DNA of 64,000 bases, taken from NCBI GenBank assembly GCA_003134965.1, contig PLDA01000004.1, forward strand, positions 1 through 64,000, given 5' to 3'. Positions 52,610-61,075 of the stretch are shown here, piece after piece; the stretch's first letter is position 1; the number at the start of each line of letters is the position of its first letter. A model generated the notes under the pieces. The model ran no database searches and was not told where the DNA came from. It was given only the letters and a program-made list of their open reading frames with translations. The DNA comes from Vulcanimicrobium winogradskyi. GTDB lineage: Bacteria > Vulcanimicrobiota > Vulcanimicrobiia > Vulcanimicrobiales > Vulcanimicrobiaceae. The translations under genes were made by a program, and so were the position numbers.

Positions 52610-53677
52610 ATGAACATGCTCGAGAGATTCCGTTTCTTCCACGTCGGACTCGTCGCGCTGGTCGGTGCCGCCTCCCTAGCGGCGTGCAGCAGCGGCGGCT
52701 GCGGGAACTGCACCGTACCGCCGTTCAACGCCACGGGTGCCGGCGCCATTCCGACTCCAACCCCGACGCCGCTTCCCCCGGGTGTTACGCCGACGCCGAC
52801 ACCGACGCCGCGTCCCCCGGGTGTTACGCCGACGCCGACGCCGGCGCCGACTCCGACTCCGACTCCGAGTCCGAGCCCGAGCCCGACGCTCCAGGCCCTC
52901 TCGTGCAGTCAACGCGTGACGCCCCTCGGGGCAGCTCTCGCGCCGTTCGCGGTGCTGGCCGGCTCGACGGTCACGAATGTCGGTAATACGTTCGTTACGT
53001 ACGCCGCCGGCGCCGTCACCGGGTCGATCCACGACGATCTCATCGGCGTGTTTCCGGGGACGGCGATCACGGGATTTCCGCCTGGAACCGACGCGGACGG
53101 ACCGAACGCGATATACGGTGCCGGGTTTAATACGAACGTCGGCCCGCCATCCGCAGCCCAGGCTGCCTTGACCACCGCCTACACGGCGATCTCCGGAACG
53201 GCACCGACGGTCGTTCTCACCGGGACGCCTGACCTCTCCACAACCAGCTCAGGTCTTTCGAGTTGCGGTGCGACGGGAACCCTGACGTGTCCGGCGGGTA
53301 CCTTCGGTGCCGGAGTCTTCAGAGCGGCCACTACGGCGAGTATTGCTACGGCAAACCTCACGCTTGATGGCGGCGGCAACCCGCAGAGTGTGTTCATCTT
53401 CGAGATCGGGACCTCACTCACGACGGTTCTCAACGGCGTAGCCGGCGGCAACGTACTCTTGATCAATAACGCGAGCGCTTGCAACATCTATTGGACCGAG
53501 GGCGCTGCAGCAACAATCAACGGCGCGACGTTCAATGGGAACCTCCTCACGGGCCCCGTCGACACCGGTACGGAATCGATCACGATCGGCGCAACGACGT
53601 TCAACGGCCGAGCGCTGGCGAAGACGGCTGTTACCATCTCCTCCCCGGTCACGATCACCAACCCCGGCGGAAACTAA
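52610..53677 (+). CDS. Ice-binding lipoprotein, DUF3494
   Basis: 355 aa. Lipobox LAAC (Cys26) anchors it to the membrane. A 50-residue Pro-Thr linker (residues about 47-95) follows. The DUF3494 domain then runs to the end: PFAVLAGSTVTNVGNTFVTY, SIHDDLIGVFPGTAITGFPPG-like block, SVFIFEIGTSLTTVLNG, and NGRALAKTAVTISSPVTITN. Members bind ice and inhibit recrystallisation. It follows the copper-amine-oxidase-N gene by 14 bases and may form one operon. Implies cold exposure. Confidence 0.87.
   Translation: MNMLERFRFFHVGLVALVGAASLAACSSGGCGNCTVPPFNATGAGAIPTPTPTPLPPGVTPTPTPTPRPPGVTPTPTPAPTPTPTPSPSPSPTLQALSCSQRVTPLGAALAPFAVLAGSTVTNVGNTFVTYAAGAVTGSIHDDLIGVFPGTAITGFPPGTDADGPNAIYGAGFNTNVGPPSAAQAALTTAYTAISGTAPTVVLTGTPDLSTTSSGLSSCGATGTLTCPAGTFGAGVFRAATTASIATANLTLDGGGNPQSVFIFEIGTSLTTVLNGVAGGNVLLINNASACNIYWTEGAAATINGATFNGNLLTGPVDTGTESITIGATTFNGRALAKTAVTISSPVTITNPGGN
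52775..52852 (+). repeat. Two 39-base tandem repeats coding the Pro-Thr linker
   Basis: CCCCCGGGTGTTACGCCGAC occurs at 52775 and again at 52814, a 39-base period giving two 13-residue units (PPGVTPTPTPTP and a variable residue). Such repeats can expand or contract by slippage, altering linker length. Confidence 0.7.
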
Positions 53678-53696
53678 AGAACCGATCGACCGGCGC

Positions 53697-53729
53697 GGCG
53701 GCCCGTGAAGTAGACGCTCACGGGTCGCC
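53697..53729 (+). terminator. Hairpin after the ice-binding gene
   Basis: GGCGGCCCGTGA pairs with TCACGGGTCGCC (12 pairs including one G-T) with a 9-base loop. Only two T residues follow, so it is a weak Rho-independent terminator candidate. Confidence 0.55.
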
Positions 53730-53814
53730 TTCGTGCGTGTCGGGAGCGCAGCGAGATCGTCGCAAGGAAGCGCGCGAGCGATCGCGGTAAATCCCAGCGA
53801 TTGGAGGGATTCTG

Positions 53815-54600
53815 ATGAAGATGCGGCTGGCTATCCCGATCCTGTTCGCGTTGCTCGTCGTGTGCCCGACGCGCGCCGCGTTTGCCGACGCCGCGAGGGA
53901 CGAGCTAGCGCCGTCCGGACATCTGCGCGTTGCCATCGCGATGAGCTCGCTGGGCGGGCCGTTCTGGTCGGCGAAAGATACCGCCGGGAAGCCGACCGGC
54001 GTGCCCGTCGATCTGGGCAAGGAGATGGCGCGCCGGCTCGGCGTGCCCGTGGACTACGTGATGTACGAAAACTCCGGCCAGATCACCGATGCGGCCGCCA
54101 AGGGCGAGTGGGACGTGACGTTCGTCCCGGTGGACGCGGAGCGCGCCAAGAAGTTGGCCTTCGGTCCGATCTACAATGTTGCCGACGCGACCTACATCGT
54201 GCGCGCCGGTTCGCCGATTCAGAGCGCCGAACAGCTGGACCAGCCCGGCGTGAAGGTGGCGGCGGTTGCGAACACGACGACGATGCGCGGCGCTGCGCGG
54301 GTCCTGAAGAACACCACGGTCGTCGGCTATCAGAGCGTCGACGAAATCGTCAGGCTGTTGACCAAAGGCGAGATCGACGCGTTCGCCAACTTGCGCGACC
54401 AGTTGGTCCCGCTCTCGACGCGGATCCCGGGCTCGCGCGTGCTGCCCGGCGCCTTTCAACAAACGAAGACTGCGATCGCGGTGCCGCTCGGCCGTCCGAG
54501 CGCGCTCGCCTACGCGATCGCGTTCCTCGAGGACGCGAAAACGGGCGGTTTTCTCCGCCGTTCCCTCGACGACCACGGCCTGAAGGACACCCCGATCTGA
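53815..54600 (+). CDS. Periplasmic solute-binding protein (SBP_bac_3)
   Basis: 261 aa, ATG preceded by GGAGG. Signal RLAIPILFALLVVCPTRAAF. The solute-binding fold is marked by PVDLGKEMARRLGVPVDYVM and EWDVTFVPVDAERAKKLAFG. Typical of amino-acid ABC uptake, but no permease or ATPase gene is near. Orphan; may serve a transporter elsewhere. Confidence 0.85.
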   Translation: MKMRLAIPILFALLVVCPTRAAFADAARDELAPSGHLRVAIAMSSLGGPFWSAKDTAGKPTGVPVDLGKEMARRLGVPVDYVMYENSGQITDAAAKGEWDVTFVPVDAERAKKLAFGPIYNVADATYIVRAGSPIQSAEQLDQPGVKVAAVANTTTMRGAARVLKNTTVVGYQSVDEIVRLLTKGEIDAFANLRDQLVPLSTRIPGSRVLPGAFQQTKTAIAVPLGRPSALAYAIAFLEDAKTGGFLRRSLDDHGLKDTPI

Positions 54601-54696
54601 CCATGCCGCCGGATCGATCGCGACGCCGTTGCTGCCAACCGGATGCTTGCTTGTAGAAGCTCTTCGAGCGCTTGCCCCCGAGCCCGCAACGTAGTG

Positions 54697-54702
54697 TATA
54701 CT
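54697..54702 (+). promoter_or_regulatory. TATACT -10 box placed for a leaderless transcript
   Basis: TATACT ends 6 bases before the ATG at 54709. This spacing puts transcription start at or next to the start codon. No ribosome site is visible before the ATG. Confidence 0.5.
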
Positions 54703-54708
54703 GCAGCC

Positions 54709-55065
54709 ATGGCCGTCAAAGCAGGAGCTCGCTCGGCGATCTGCGCCGTCTTTCTCGCGCTGTCGTTCGCGTTTGTGCCGTCTCCTTCGCAGGCGCAAGC
54801 GGCGCCGCCGCCGTTCGGGCACTGGGCGACCAGCCCGCCCACCGAAGAACTCTACGTGTATCAAAACGGGTTGTGCGCATTTTACTTTCAGCGGAGGCCC
54901 CGAGTGCAGGGAAGGTGCTCGTGGGATCCGTCGAGTCGCGGCGGCATTCTGACGATCACCTACCCGATGCCGCTCGAGCCCGGAAAGGTTCGCTACAACA
55001 TCGTGTGGGTCAATCGCCAGACGATCACCGTCTGGGGCGACGTCATGCACCTTCAGAGGGGATAA
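54709..55065 (+). CDS. Small secreted protein, possibly leaderless
   Basis: 118 aa from ATG 54709; an upstream in-frame start at 54643 is rejected because the signal peptide starts here (AGARSAICAVFLALSFAFVP). The mature part has Cys pairs (NGLCAFYF, QGRCSWDP) and beta strands. Function unknown. Confidence 0.6.
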   Translation: MAVKAGARSAICAVFLALSFAFVPSPSQAQAAPPPFGHWATSPPTEELYVYQNGLCAFYFQRRPRVQGRCSWDPSSRGGILTITYPMPLEPGKVRYNIVWVNRQTITVWGDVMHLQRG

Positions 55066-55108
55066 ACCGGCCCAGGTTCGGCGCGCGAGCGCGGCCAACG
55101 GTCCGACG

Positions 55109-55954
55109 ATGACAGTTCACCTCGGGCGCATCGTAGCGTGCGCGTCGATCCCGGTCATTGTCCTCGCGGGCGCGGCCGGCGCTCAGACCCCGAAGCCGTC
55201 ACCTACGCCGGCGCCGACCCCGGCCGGTTTTTCGGCGCACGCGCACGCGAATCTGACGGTCGTCGCGCAGGGCAACACGTACGCCGGGGCCGTCCAACTC
55301 GCGGTGGCGCAACGCACCGATCTGACGCGCATCGACGTGCTGTCCGTGAAGAGCGACTCGTTTCCGGTGCCGCCGCTCACCGTCACCGTCGTTATCGACC
55401 GGCGCGCGAACACGCTCACGGCGTGGAGCGACTCCACCAAGCAGTACCGCGTCCAGCCGTTCCTCCCCCGTACCGAGCCGAGTGCAACGCCGCGGCCGAA
55501 TGCAACCGCGAGGCCGAGCGCGACCCCGCGTCCCGCGCAACGCGGCTCGTCGCCGTTCAGCAAACTCGACGTGCTCGACGTGACGTTGCGACTGACCGGT
55601 CACACGACGACCGCCGGTCTGCCGACGACCGGACTCGCATTCGATCTCCAGGTGAGGAACAAGGGAGAGCGAGCCGCCTCTCACCTCTCCGCGACGGCGC
55701 AAGTCGCCGACGACTACGCCGCGTTTCCGGTGACGCTCGAGGTTTCGCTCGAACCGGGCGCGGCGCCGTTCGGCGCGAAGCTCTCCTACGCGGTCGACGA
55801 TCTGACGCGCGGCGTGCCGGCGATGGCAAGCTTCCAGGTCCCCGCCGGATATACCGAGGCGAGCTCATTGATGACCGTCATCTTCCCGCGGCGGCCCAGC
55901 GCCGCCCCGACACCCGTCCGGTCCGCTTCTCCGCTGCCGACCTCGCCACCGTAA
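55109..55954 (+). CDS. Secreted Pro-rich-linker protein
   Basis: 281 aa. Signal IPVIVLAGAAGAQT, then PSPTPAPTPA linker, a beta domain (ANLTVVAQGNTYAGAVQLAV), a second linker (RPNATARPSATPRPA) and another beta domain (LDVTLRLTGHTTTAGLPTTG). Two folded units joined by flexible linkers suggest an envelope or extracellular scaffold. Unassigned. Confidence 0.6.
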   Translation: MTVHLGRIVACASIPVIVLAGAAGAQTPKPSPTPAPTPAGFSAHAHANLTVVAQGNTYAGAVQLAVAQRTDLTRIDVLSVKSDSFPVPPLTVTVVIDRRANTLTAWSDSTKQYRVQPFLPRTEPSATPRPNATARPSATPRPAQRGSSPFSKLDVLDVTLRLTGHTTTAGLPTTGLAFDLQVRNKGERAASHLSATAQVADDYAAFPVTLEVSLEPGAAPFGAKLSYAVDDLTRGVPAMASFQVPAGYTEASSLMTVIFPRRPSAAPTPVRSASPLPTSPP

Positions 55955-55965
55955 CGGCCGATCTC

Positions 55966-56457
55966 GTGCTGGTCCTACCGGTGCTGCTCGCCGTCGACTT
56001 CATGAACTTCACCTACGCGACGAACCCGTGCGCGCAGAACGTTCCGGTGCCGGCCGTGATGCGCAAGGGCGCGTTTTCCTATTTTGACCAGAAGATGGGC
56101 GCGGGGTTCGACCTGCACGTCGATTCGGTGAAAGAAGGCAGCCTCAAGAGCGGGACGCGACAGGCAGTCGTGGTGCTGGCGTGCGACTTTCCGGTCGGCG
56201 GAACGGCGGCAGCCTACCTGTTCGATGAACGCAGCGATGCCGCGGTGCTGCTGGCCCAAGTCGGCGCCGCGAACTGGGGTCCGGACTGGGGGAGCGGACC
56301 CGCTTCGATTCACGTGCGCTTCGCGAATAATTTCTTGTACGTGGACGAGTGCAAGGACACCGGGTGCACCATGTACGTCGTCACGACCTATGCGCTCCGC
56401 GGCGGAAAGCTTGCGAAGGTGTTCGTGCAGACGCACAAGCCGCCTCGAGATGGCTAG
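55966..56457 (+). CDS. Hypothetical, possible signal anchor
   Basis: 163 aa from GTG 55966 (VLVLPVLLAVDFMNFTYATN); ATG 56002 is the alternative. It has six Cys, including QNVPVPA-flanked and DECKDTGCTMYVV pairs, suggesting exported disulfides. Its end overlaps the zincin gene by 8 bases, so they are coupled. Unknown function. Confidence 0.55.
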   Translation: MLVLPVLLAVDFMNFTYATNPCAQNVPVPAVMRKGAFSYFDQKMGAGFDLHVDSVKEGSLKSGTRQAVVVLACDFPVGGTAAAYLFDERSDAAVLLAQVGAANWGPDWGSGPASIHVRFANNFLYVDECKDTGCTMYVVTTYALRGGKLAKVFVQTHKPPRDG

Positions 56458-56821
56458 TCGCGGGTTATCGCGCGCTGAATTCGAGCGCGTAGTCACCGAG
56501 GCGCTGGACGCGCTTCCGAAGCGGTTCGCCGACCTCGTTGAGAACGTCGTCATCGCGGTCGAGGAGGAGCCGAACGACGACGACCTCGAGAGCATCGAGG
56601 ACGACGACGGCGCTGATTCCGAGCTCCTCGGCATCTACCGCGGCGTCGCGCTCACCGAGCGGACGCACGATATGCAATTGCTGCCCGATGAGATCGCCGT
56701 GTTCCGCGGACCGATCAACCGCGTCACGCGCACGCGCGAAGAAGCCGTGCATGAAGTCCGCGAAACCGTGATCCACGAACTCGGGCACTACTTCGGACTC
56801 GACGATCACGAACTGCCTTGA
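56450..56821 (+). CDS. Zincin-like metallopeptidase (Zincin_1/DUF1025)
   Basis: 123 aa from ATG 56450. The short zinc-protease fold ends with VIHELGHYFGLDDHEL, the HExxHxxGxxD metzincin-like motif. An acidic stretch (EEEPNDDDLESIEDDDGADS) lies in the middle. Minimal enzymes of this type are thought to be active proteases. The start overlaps the preceding gene. Confidence 0.87.
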   Translation: MASRGLSRAEFERVVTEALDALPKRFADLVENVVIAVEEEPNDDDLESIEDDDGADSELLGIYRGVALTERTHDMQLLPDEIAVFRGPINRVTRTREEAVHEVRETVIHELGHYFGLDDHELP

Positions 56822-56914
56822 GCGGCGGCGCTTCAGAATTGCTTCATCTTTGCTTCAGAGCCGTTTCATCTTTCCATCCTAGTCTCGTTCCTACAATAGG
56901 AGGGCTTGGAAGGT

Positions 56915-57457
56915 ATGAAACAGCGATTAGCGATGTTGCTATTCGTGTCCGCATTTATCGTGGCCGGCTGCGGCGGCGGTGGTGGTACAACCGGTGGTGG
57001 TGGTGGCGGCGGCACCGTTCCCGTGACGACGCCGACGCCTACCCCGACGCCGACCCCGGCGGGAAATTTGCCGCTTTCGGAAGCGGTCTCGGGGAGCACC
57101 GCGTGGGTGAATCCCTCATCGCACAAGACGCTGTACTTCTTGGACGTCGACACAGCGACGGGCGGGACGTGCACGGCGGCGGCGGCCGGATGTCTCGGAG
57201 TTTGGCCGGCGTTCGTTCCGGTCGCCGGTTCGGCAGCGGTCGATAACATGACGATCATCGTCCGGTCGGACGGCACCGGTCAGCAGTGGGCGTACCAAGG
57301 TCACCCGCTCTACAACTACAGCGGCGATTCCGCGGCGGACCAGGCGAACGGAGATAACCTCCCCGACTTTGGCGGCCACTGGCACGTCGCCCGGCCGCAA
57401 GCGGCGCCGACGCCGCCGCCCGGTCAAACTCCACCGCCTTGCCACACGTACTGCTGA
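56915..57457 (+). CDS. Lipoprotein with PF03640 repeats
   Basis: 180 aa from ATG 56915 with GGAAGGT before it. Lipobox VAGC near residue 19, then a Gly-rich and TPTPTPTP linker. Two PF03640 units follow: TLYFLDVDTATGGTC with GCLGVWPAF, and WAYQGHPLYNYSGD with GGHWHVA. The domain is common in secreted lipoproteins, of unknown function. Followed by a strong terminator. Confidence 0.82.
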   Translation: MKQRLAMLLFVSAFIVAGCGGGGGTTGGGGGGGTVPVTTPTPTPTPTPAGNLPLSEAVSGSTAWVNPSSHKTLYFLDVDTATGGTCTAAAAGCLGVWPAFVPVAGSAAVDNMTIIVRSDGTGQQWAYQGHPLYNYSGDSAADQANGDNLPDFGGHWHVARPQAAPTPPPGQTPPPCHTYC

Positions 57458-57485
57458 CGCGATCGCGCTAGCGAGCGCGCGCGGA

Positions 57486-57520
57486 AGATAGGCTCCGTTG
57501 AGCGACGGGGCCTATCTTTT
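57486..57520 (+). terminator. Rho-independent terminator
   Basis: AGATAGGCTCCGT and ACGGGGCCTATCT form a 13-pair stem (one G-T) around a 6-base loop, ending in TTTT. A textbook terminator for the lipoprotein gene ending at 57457. Confidence 0.85.
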
Positions 57521-57524
57521 CGCG

Positions 57525-57710
57525 TCAGCGAGCTTCGAAGACCGAGGCCGCCAGCCCGAACGCGATGATCCCGGCGAACGCCGTGGCGACGACGGTGCTC
57601 GGGACCGAGTTCCGCAGCAAGACGACGGCGACGGCGACGGCGAGCGCAACGGCCAGCGGCGCGCGCCGCGAATCGCCGGCGATGAACTCCCAGATCGCGG
57701 CGAGGCTCAC
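57525..57710 (-). CDS. Two-helix small membrane protein
   Basis: 61 aa from GTG 57710, which overlaps the end of the upstream gene (GTGA). Two hydrophobic helices: APLAVALAVAVAVVLLRNSV and TAFAGIIAFGLAASV. Cotranslated with the COG4280-like gene and probably its partner. Longer frames upstream are shadows. Confidence 0.6.
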   Translation of the reverse strand: MSLAAIWEFIAGDSRRAPLAVALAVAVAVVLLRNSVPSTVVATAFAGIIAFGLAASVFEAR

Positions 57711-58435
57711 GCCGGCACCCGGCCGCGCACGCGCGCCGCGGCGACGAGCGCGGCGGAGACCCCCAGATAGAACGCCGCCAAGAGCAGCAAGGACAGGTCG
57801 GCGCCCCACCACGCGATCCCCAGCCCTTCGCCGGTCCAAAACGTGCCGAACGACGTCAGCATGATCCCGACGACGAACTTCATCGCGTTCTCCGGAACGC
57901 GCGATGCCGGCTGCTTCAGCGCTAGGCCGAGGGCGATGACGAGCAGCACGGCGGCGCCGGCGCCGGCTGCCGACCATCCGAGCGCCGCGCTCGATGCGGC
58001 GCCGAAGGTGACGACGATGATCGCGACCTCGAGGCCTTCGATCAACACGGCTTTGAACGCGGTCACGAGCCCGATGCGGTCGGCCTGCGCCTCCTCGGCC
58101 GCGCGCAGCGCCGAGACCTCACGGGCGTACGCGGCGTCCTCGTCGTGCAGCGCCTTGCGGCCGGTGTATCGCAAGATCGCCTTCCGCAGCCACGCCAGAC
58201 CGAACAGCGTCAACACGATCCCCACGACGAGCTTGAGCTGATCGATCGGGACGAGATGCAGGAGGGGGCCGAAGAGCGCCACGATCAGGCCGAGGACCAG
58301 CAACGCGAAGGCGGTCCCGCGCAAGGCAACGGGCCACGACCGCGTGACGCCGACCGCCAGCACGATCGTCAGCGCTTCCACCGCTTCGACCGCCGAGGCA
58401 AGGAAGCTGGTCCCGGCGAGCGTCCATCCGTTCAC
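57707..58435 (-). CDS. COG4280-like membrane protein
   Basis: 242 aa with six to seven transmembrane helices. The pattern SAVEAVEALTIVLAVGVTRS and LIEGLEVAIIVVTFGAASSA (paired E-x-x-E segments) resembles COG4280 and distantly the GDT1/UPF0016 metal transporters. Likely cation transport; not proven. Coupled to the small membrane protein after it. Confidence 0.72.
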   Translation of the reverse strand: MNGWTLAGTSFLASAVEAVEALTIVLAVGVTRSWPVALRGTAFALLVLGLIVALFGPLLHLVPIDQLKLVVGIVLTLFGLAWLRKAILRYTGRKALHDEDAAYAREVSALRAAEEAQADRIGLVTAFKAVLIEGLEVAIIVVTFGAASSAALGWSAAGAGAAVLLVIALGLALKQPASRVPENAMKFVVGIMLTSFGTFWTGEGLGIAWWGADLSLLLLAAFYLGVSAALVAAARVRGRVPA

Positions 58436-58466
58436 GGATCATGAAAACCGCCCGGTGAGCCCGGAG

Positions 58467-58889
58467 TTACTTCAGCTGCGTCCAGACGTACTGCGCGACG
58501 TCGTGCAGGTCGGTCTTCGACAGGCGCCATCGCGGCATCATCGGATGGAGCTTCTGTCCCTGGTTGTCGATGCCGGTGGAGATCGCACGCTCCAGCAGTG
58601 CGGGCGTATAGGCAGGTCGCACCTTGACGAGCGCGGCGTGCCGCAGGTCCGCGCTCACGACTCCGCCCGGCAGATGGACGCCGCCGGCGCCGTTCGCGCG
58701 ATGGCAGGCTGCGCAGGTCGGGGCCATCGGCCGCGGGACGGCGCTGATCGGCGTCCCCGCCAGGTCGCGGCCGGTCTGAAAGATCGCCCGGCCGTTGGCG
58801 AGCGACGAGCTCGGGCTCGCCAACGCGGAGGCGACCGCGATCGCGAAGGCGCCCGCGAGAAAGACGAGAGCATGCTGCCTAGGGTGCAT
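58467..58889 (-). CDS. Class I cytochrome c
   Basis: 140 aa from ATG 58889; the longer frame is a shadow. Signal ALVFLAGAFAIAVASALASP. One haem site CAACHRANGAGG and axial Met in HPMMPRWRLS. Periplasmic electron carrier. It overlaps the end of the preceding gene by 11 bases. Confidence 0.88.
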   Translation of the reverse strand: MHPRQHALVFLAGAFAIAVASALASPSSSLANGRAIFQTGRDLAGTPISAVPRPMAPTCAACHRANGAGGVHLPGGVVSADLRHAALVKVRPAYTPALLERAISTGIDNQGQKLHPMMPRWRLSKTDLHDVAQYVWTQLK

Positions 58890-59391
58890 CGTCCGACGCC
58901 TTTCCGATCGAACGGATCGCGGCGGCCATCTCGGCGCGGAGGTGCGGCACGTCGAGCCGGAGCGTGCCTTCGATCTCGTGAACGGTGACGTCGACGGCGC
59001 GCTCCGTGCGTCCGCGCGCATCCTCACAGCGAAGATGCGCGCGCGCGGCGACCTGGTACCGGCCGGTCTCGGCCGCGTCCGCCGGCGCGTCGTGATCGCT
59101 GCAAACCTCGAGCGCGACGGTCGCTTCGTATGCCGGTTCGCGTTTGCGGGCGACGATCGTTGCGGCTCCGGACTCGGAGAGAGCATGCTTCGTGACGGGC
59201 GTCATCTCGACGCTCGCACCGCCGTCGAAGAACGGCAGCGACAACGCCTCGACGAGCTGCTCGCGCAGGCGGTCGAGTACCGAACCCAGCGGTGGTGCGT
59301 GGTCCGTCCGGTACGACGCAACGTCGCGGTGGGCGCCTGCGGCGCGTGCCTGGGGCGCTTCGTCCAGCGCCCGGCTCAGCGGATCGTTCAT
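58879..59391 (-). CDS. Hypothetical, coupled to cytochrome c
   Basis: 170 aa. No signal or membrane segment. Alternating strands (ATVALEVCSDHDAPADAAET, VAARAHLRCEDARGR, DVTVHEIEGTLRLDVPHL) suggest a soluble alpha/beta protein. Its stop overlaps the cytochrome start, implying a role in maturation or delivery. Unassigned. Confidence 0.55.
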   Translation of the reverse strand: MNDPLSRALDEAPQARAAGAHRDVASYRTDHAPPLGSVLDRLREQLVEALSLPFFDGGASVEMTPVTKHALSESGAATIVARKREPAYEATVALEVCSDHDAPADAAETGRYQVAARAHLRCEDARGRTERAVDVTVHEIEGTLRLDVPHLRAEMAAAIRSIGKASDDAP

Positions 59392-59499
59392 CCTGTTCTA
59401 CCTCGCGTCGCCACACTTCCCCAACGGTTCGCCGATAGCATCCGTCGCGGTAGTTCTAGGAGACAGGAGATACTGCGTCCGGTTGGCCTGATGCATACG

Positions 59500-59615
59500 C
59501 GAGGGCATGCACCAGCGAGCGGCTTCCTTCGCTTTCAGCGCTTCGTAGAACGCCCGAGCTCTCGGCATGTCGGTGACCGCGGAGCCCGTAAACGCGATGG
59601 CCTTGATCGTCGCGA
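59500..59615 (-). pseudogene. VOC glyoxalase N-terminal remnant
   Basis: TIKAIAFTGSAVTDMPRARA with FYEALKA is the first strand and helix of a VOC-fold protein. The homology ends after about 28 codons and there is no initiating Met. Remnant. Confidence 0.5.
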
Positions 59616-59618
59616 GAG

Positions 59619-59795
59619 CTAGTTGAGGCCTCGCAGGACCCCGTAGCGGCGTGCGAGCGCTTCGCGTTCGGCGTCGAACCGCGAGCGGAGCTTCTCGGAC
59701 GCGGCCGTCGCTTCACGGCCGATCCGCTCGCTCTCTTTCGCCAACCGGGCTTTTTCGGCGAGCTTCGCGGCGGCGTTCGTTTGCTGTTTCATCAT
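59619..59795 (-). CDS. 58-aa coiled-coil protein
   Basis: MMKQQTNAAAKLAEKARLAK with ESERIGREATAAS and DAEREALARRYGV gives nearly continuous charged heptads, a coiled coil. AGAGAG precedes the paired ATGs. Too small for typical annotation; function unknown. Confidence 0.55.
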   Translation of the reverse strand: MMKQQTNAAAKLAEKARLAKESERIGREATAASEKLRSRFDAEREALARRYGVLRGLN

Positions 59796-59902
59796 CTCTC
59801 TGTTCGAGGATCGGGCGCAAACGGCCCCCTAGCTGCCCCCACGCCGTCGCGTCGAGAGCCCGGATGCGTTGGGAGGCGTTGTCGAGTAGACTGGATCCTG
59901 AG

Positions 59903-61075
59903 ATGATCTCATCGATACCAGGCGGGATTCCGCGTACGATCTTCGAGCCCGAGCACGCGACGATGCGCGATGCGATGCGGCGTTTTTGCGAACGCGAGAT
60001 CGCCCCGTTCCACGCCGCCTGGGAAGACGAGGGGGTCGTGCCGCGCGCGATCTGGAGGCGCGCCGGCGAGCTCGGCTTCCTCTGCATGACGCTCCCCTCG
60101 GAATACGGCGGTGCCGACGCCGACTTCCGCGCCTCGGCGGTCTTCAGCGAGGAGCTCGCTCGGATCGGCGCCTCGGGGCCCGGTTTCGCGCTGCAGTCAG
60201 ATATCGTCGCGCCCTACATCCTTCACTACGGCACCGAGGAGCAGAAGCGGCGCTGGCTGCCGCGGCTGGCGTCCGGCGAGATCGTCAGCGCAATCGCCAT
60301 GAGCGAGCCCGGGACGGGCAGCGATCTGGCCGCGGTCGCCACGCGGGCGCGGCGCGTCGACGGCGGGTACGCGATCGACGGCGCGAAGACGTTCATCACC
60401 AACGGCGTGCTCGCCGATCTCGTGATCGTCGTCGCGACGACCGAGCCGGGTGCGGGCAGTCGCGGCATCGCGCTGTTCCTGGTCGAACGGGGGATGCCGG
60501 GGTTCGCCGCCGGACGCCCGCTCAAGAAGGTGGGCCTCAAGGCGCAGGACACCGCCGAGCTCGTCTTCGACGGCGTTCGCGTCGGCGAGGACGCGGTGCT
60601 GGGTGAGATCGGCGCCGGCTTCAAGATGCTCATGAGCGAGCTCGCGCAGGAGCGGCTCTCGATCGCCGTCACCGCGGTGGCAGCCTGCGAGACCGCGCTC
60701 GAGCAGACGATCGCGTACTGCACCCAACGCGAAGCGTTCGGCAAGCGCATCCTCGACTTTCAGAACACGCGCTTCACGCTCGCCACGCTCACCGCCAAGG
60801 TCACGATGGCTCGCGTCTTCGTCGACCGCTGCATCGAGCTGCACTGCCGGGGCGAGCTCGACGCGACGACCGCCGCGATTGCCAAGCTGGAGACGACCGA
60901 GCTGCAGTTCGGGGTCGCCGACGAGTGCATGCAGTTGCACGGCGGCTACGGATACATGCTCGAGTACCCCATCGCGCGCGCGTGGGCCGACGGCCGCGTG
61001 CAGCGGATCTACGGCGGCTCGAACGAGATCATGCGCGAGATCATCGGCCGCTCGCTCGAAGGCTCCCGGCGATGA
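59903..61075 (+). CDS. Acyl-CoA dehydrogenase, LCAD/IVD-like
   Basis: 390 aa from ATG 59903; longer upstream frame excluded. Domains: N-terminal helices, FAD-binding middle (AIAMSEPGTGSDLAAVAT, ITNGVLADLVIVVAT) and C-terminal helices with LHGGYGYMLEYPIARAWADG and RIYGGSNEIMREIIG. The catalytic Glu position of MCAD is Gly, so the base is probably at the alternative LCAD/IVD position. First step of fatty or branched acyl-CoA beta-oxidation. Coupled to the ligase by ATGA. Confidence 0.93.
   Translation: MISSIPGGIPRTIFEPEHATMRDAMRRFCEREIAPFHAAWEDEGVVPRAIWRRAGELGFLCMTLPSEYGGADADFRASAVFSEELARIGASGPGFALQSDIVAPYILHYGTEEQKRRWLPRLASGEIVSAIAMSEPGTGSDLAAVATRARRVDGGYAIDGAKTFITNGVLADLVIVVATTEPGAGSRGIALFLVERGMPGFAAGRPLKKVGLKAQDTAELVFDGVRVGEDAVLGEIGAGFKMLMSELAQERLSIAVTAVAACETALEQTIAYCTQREAFGKRILDFQNTRFTLATLTAKVTMARVFVDRCIELHCRGELDATTAAIAKLETTELQFGVADECMQLHGGYGYMLEYPIARAWADGRVQRIYGGSNEIMREIIGRSLEGSRR

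Noticed and set aside
52737..52919. Pro-Thr repeat as a CRISPR or intergenic repeat
   Set aside because: The 39-base repeat is in frame in the ice-binding gene and codes for a linker; only two units with no spacers.
56906..57457. TTG start nine bases upstream of the lipoprotein ATG
   Set aside because: The ATG at 56915 has GGAAGGT directly upstream and begins the signal sequence.
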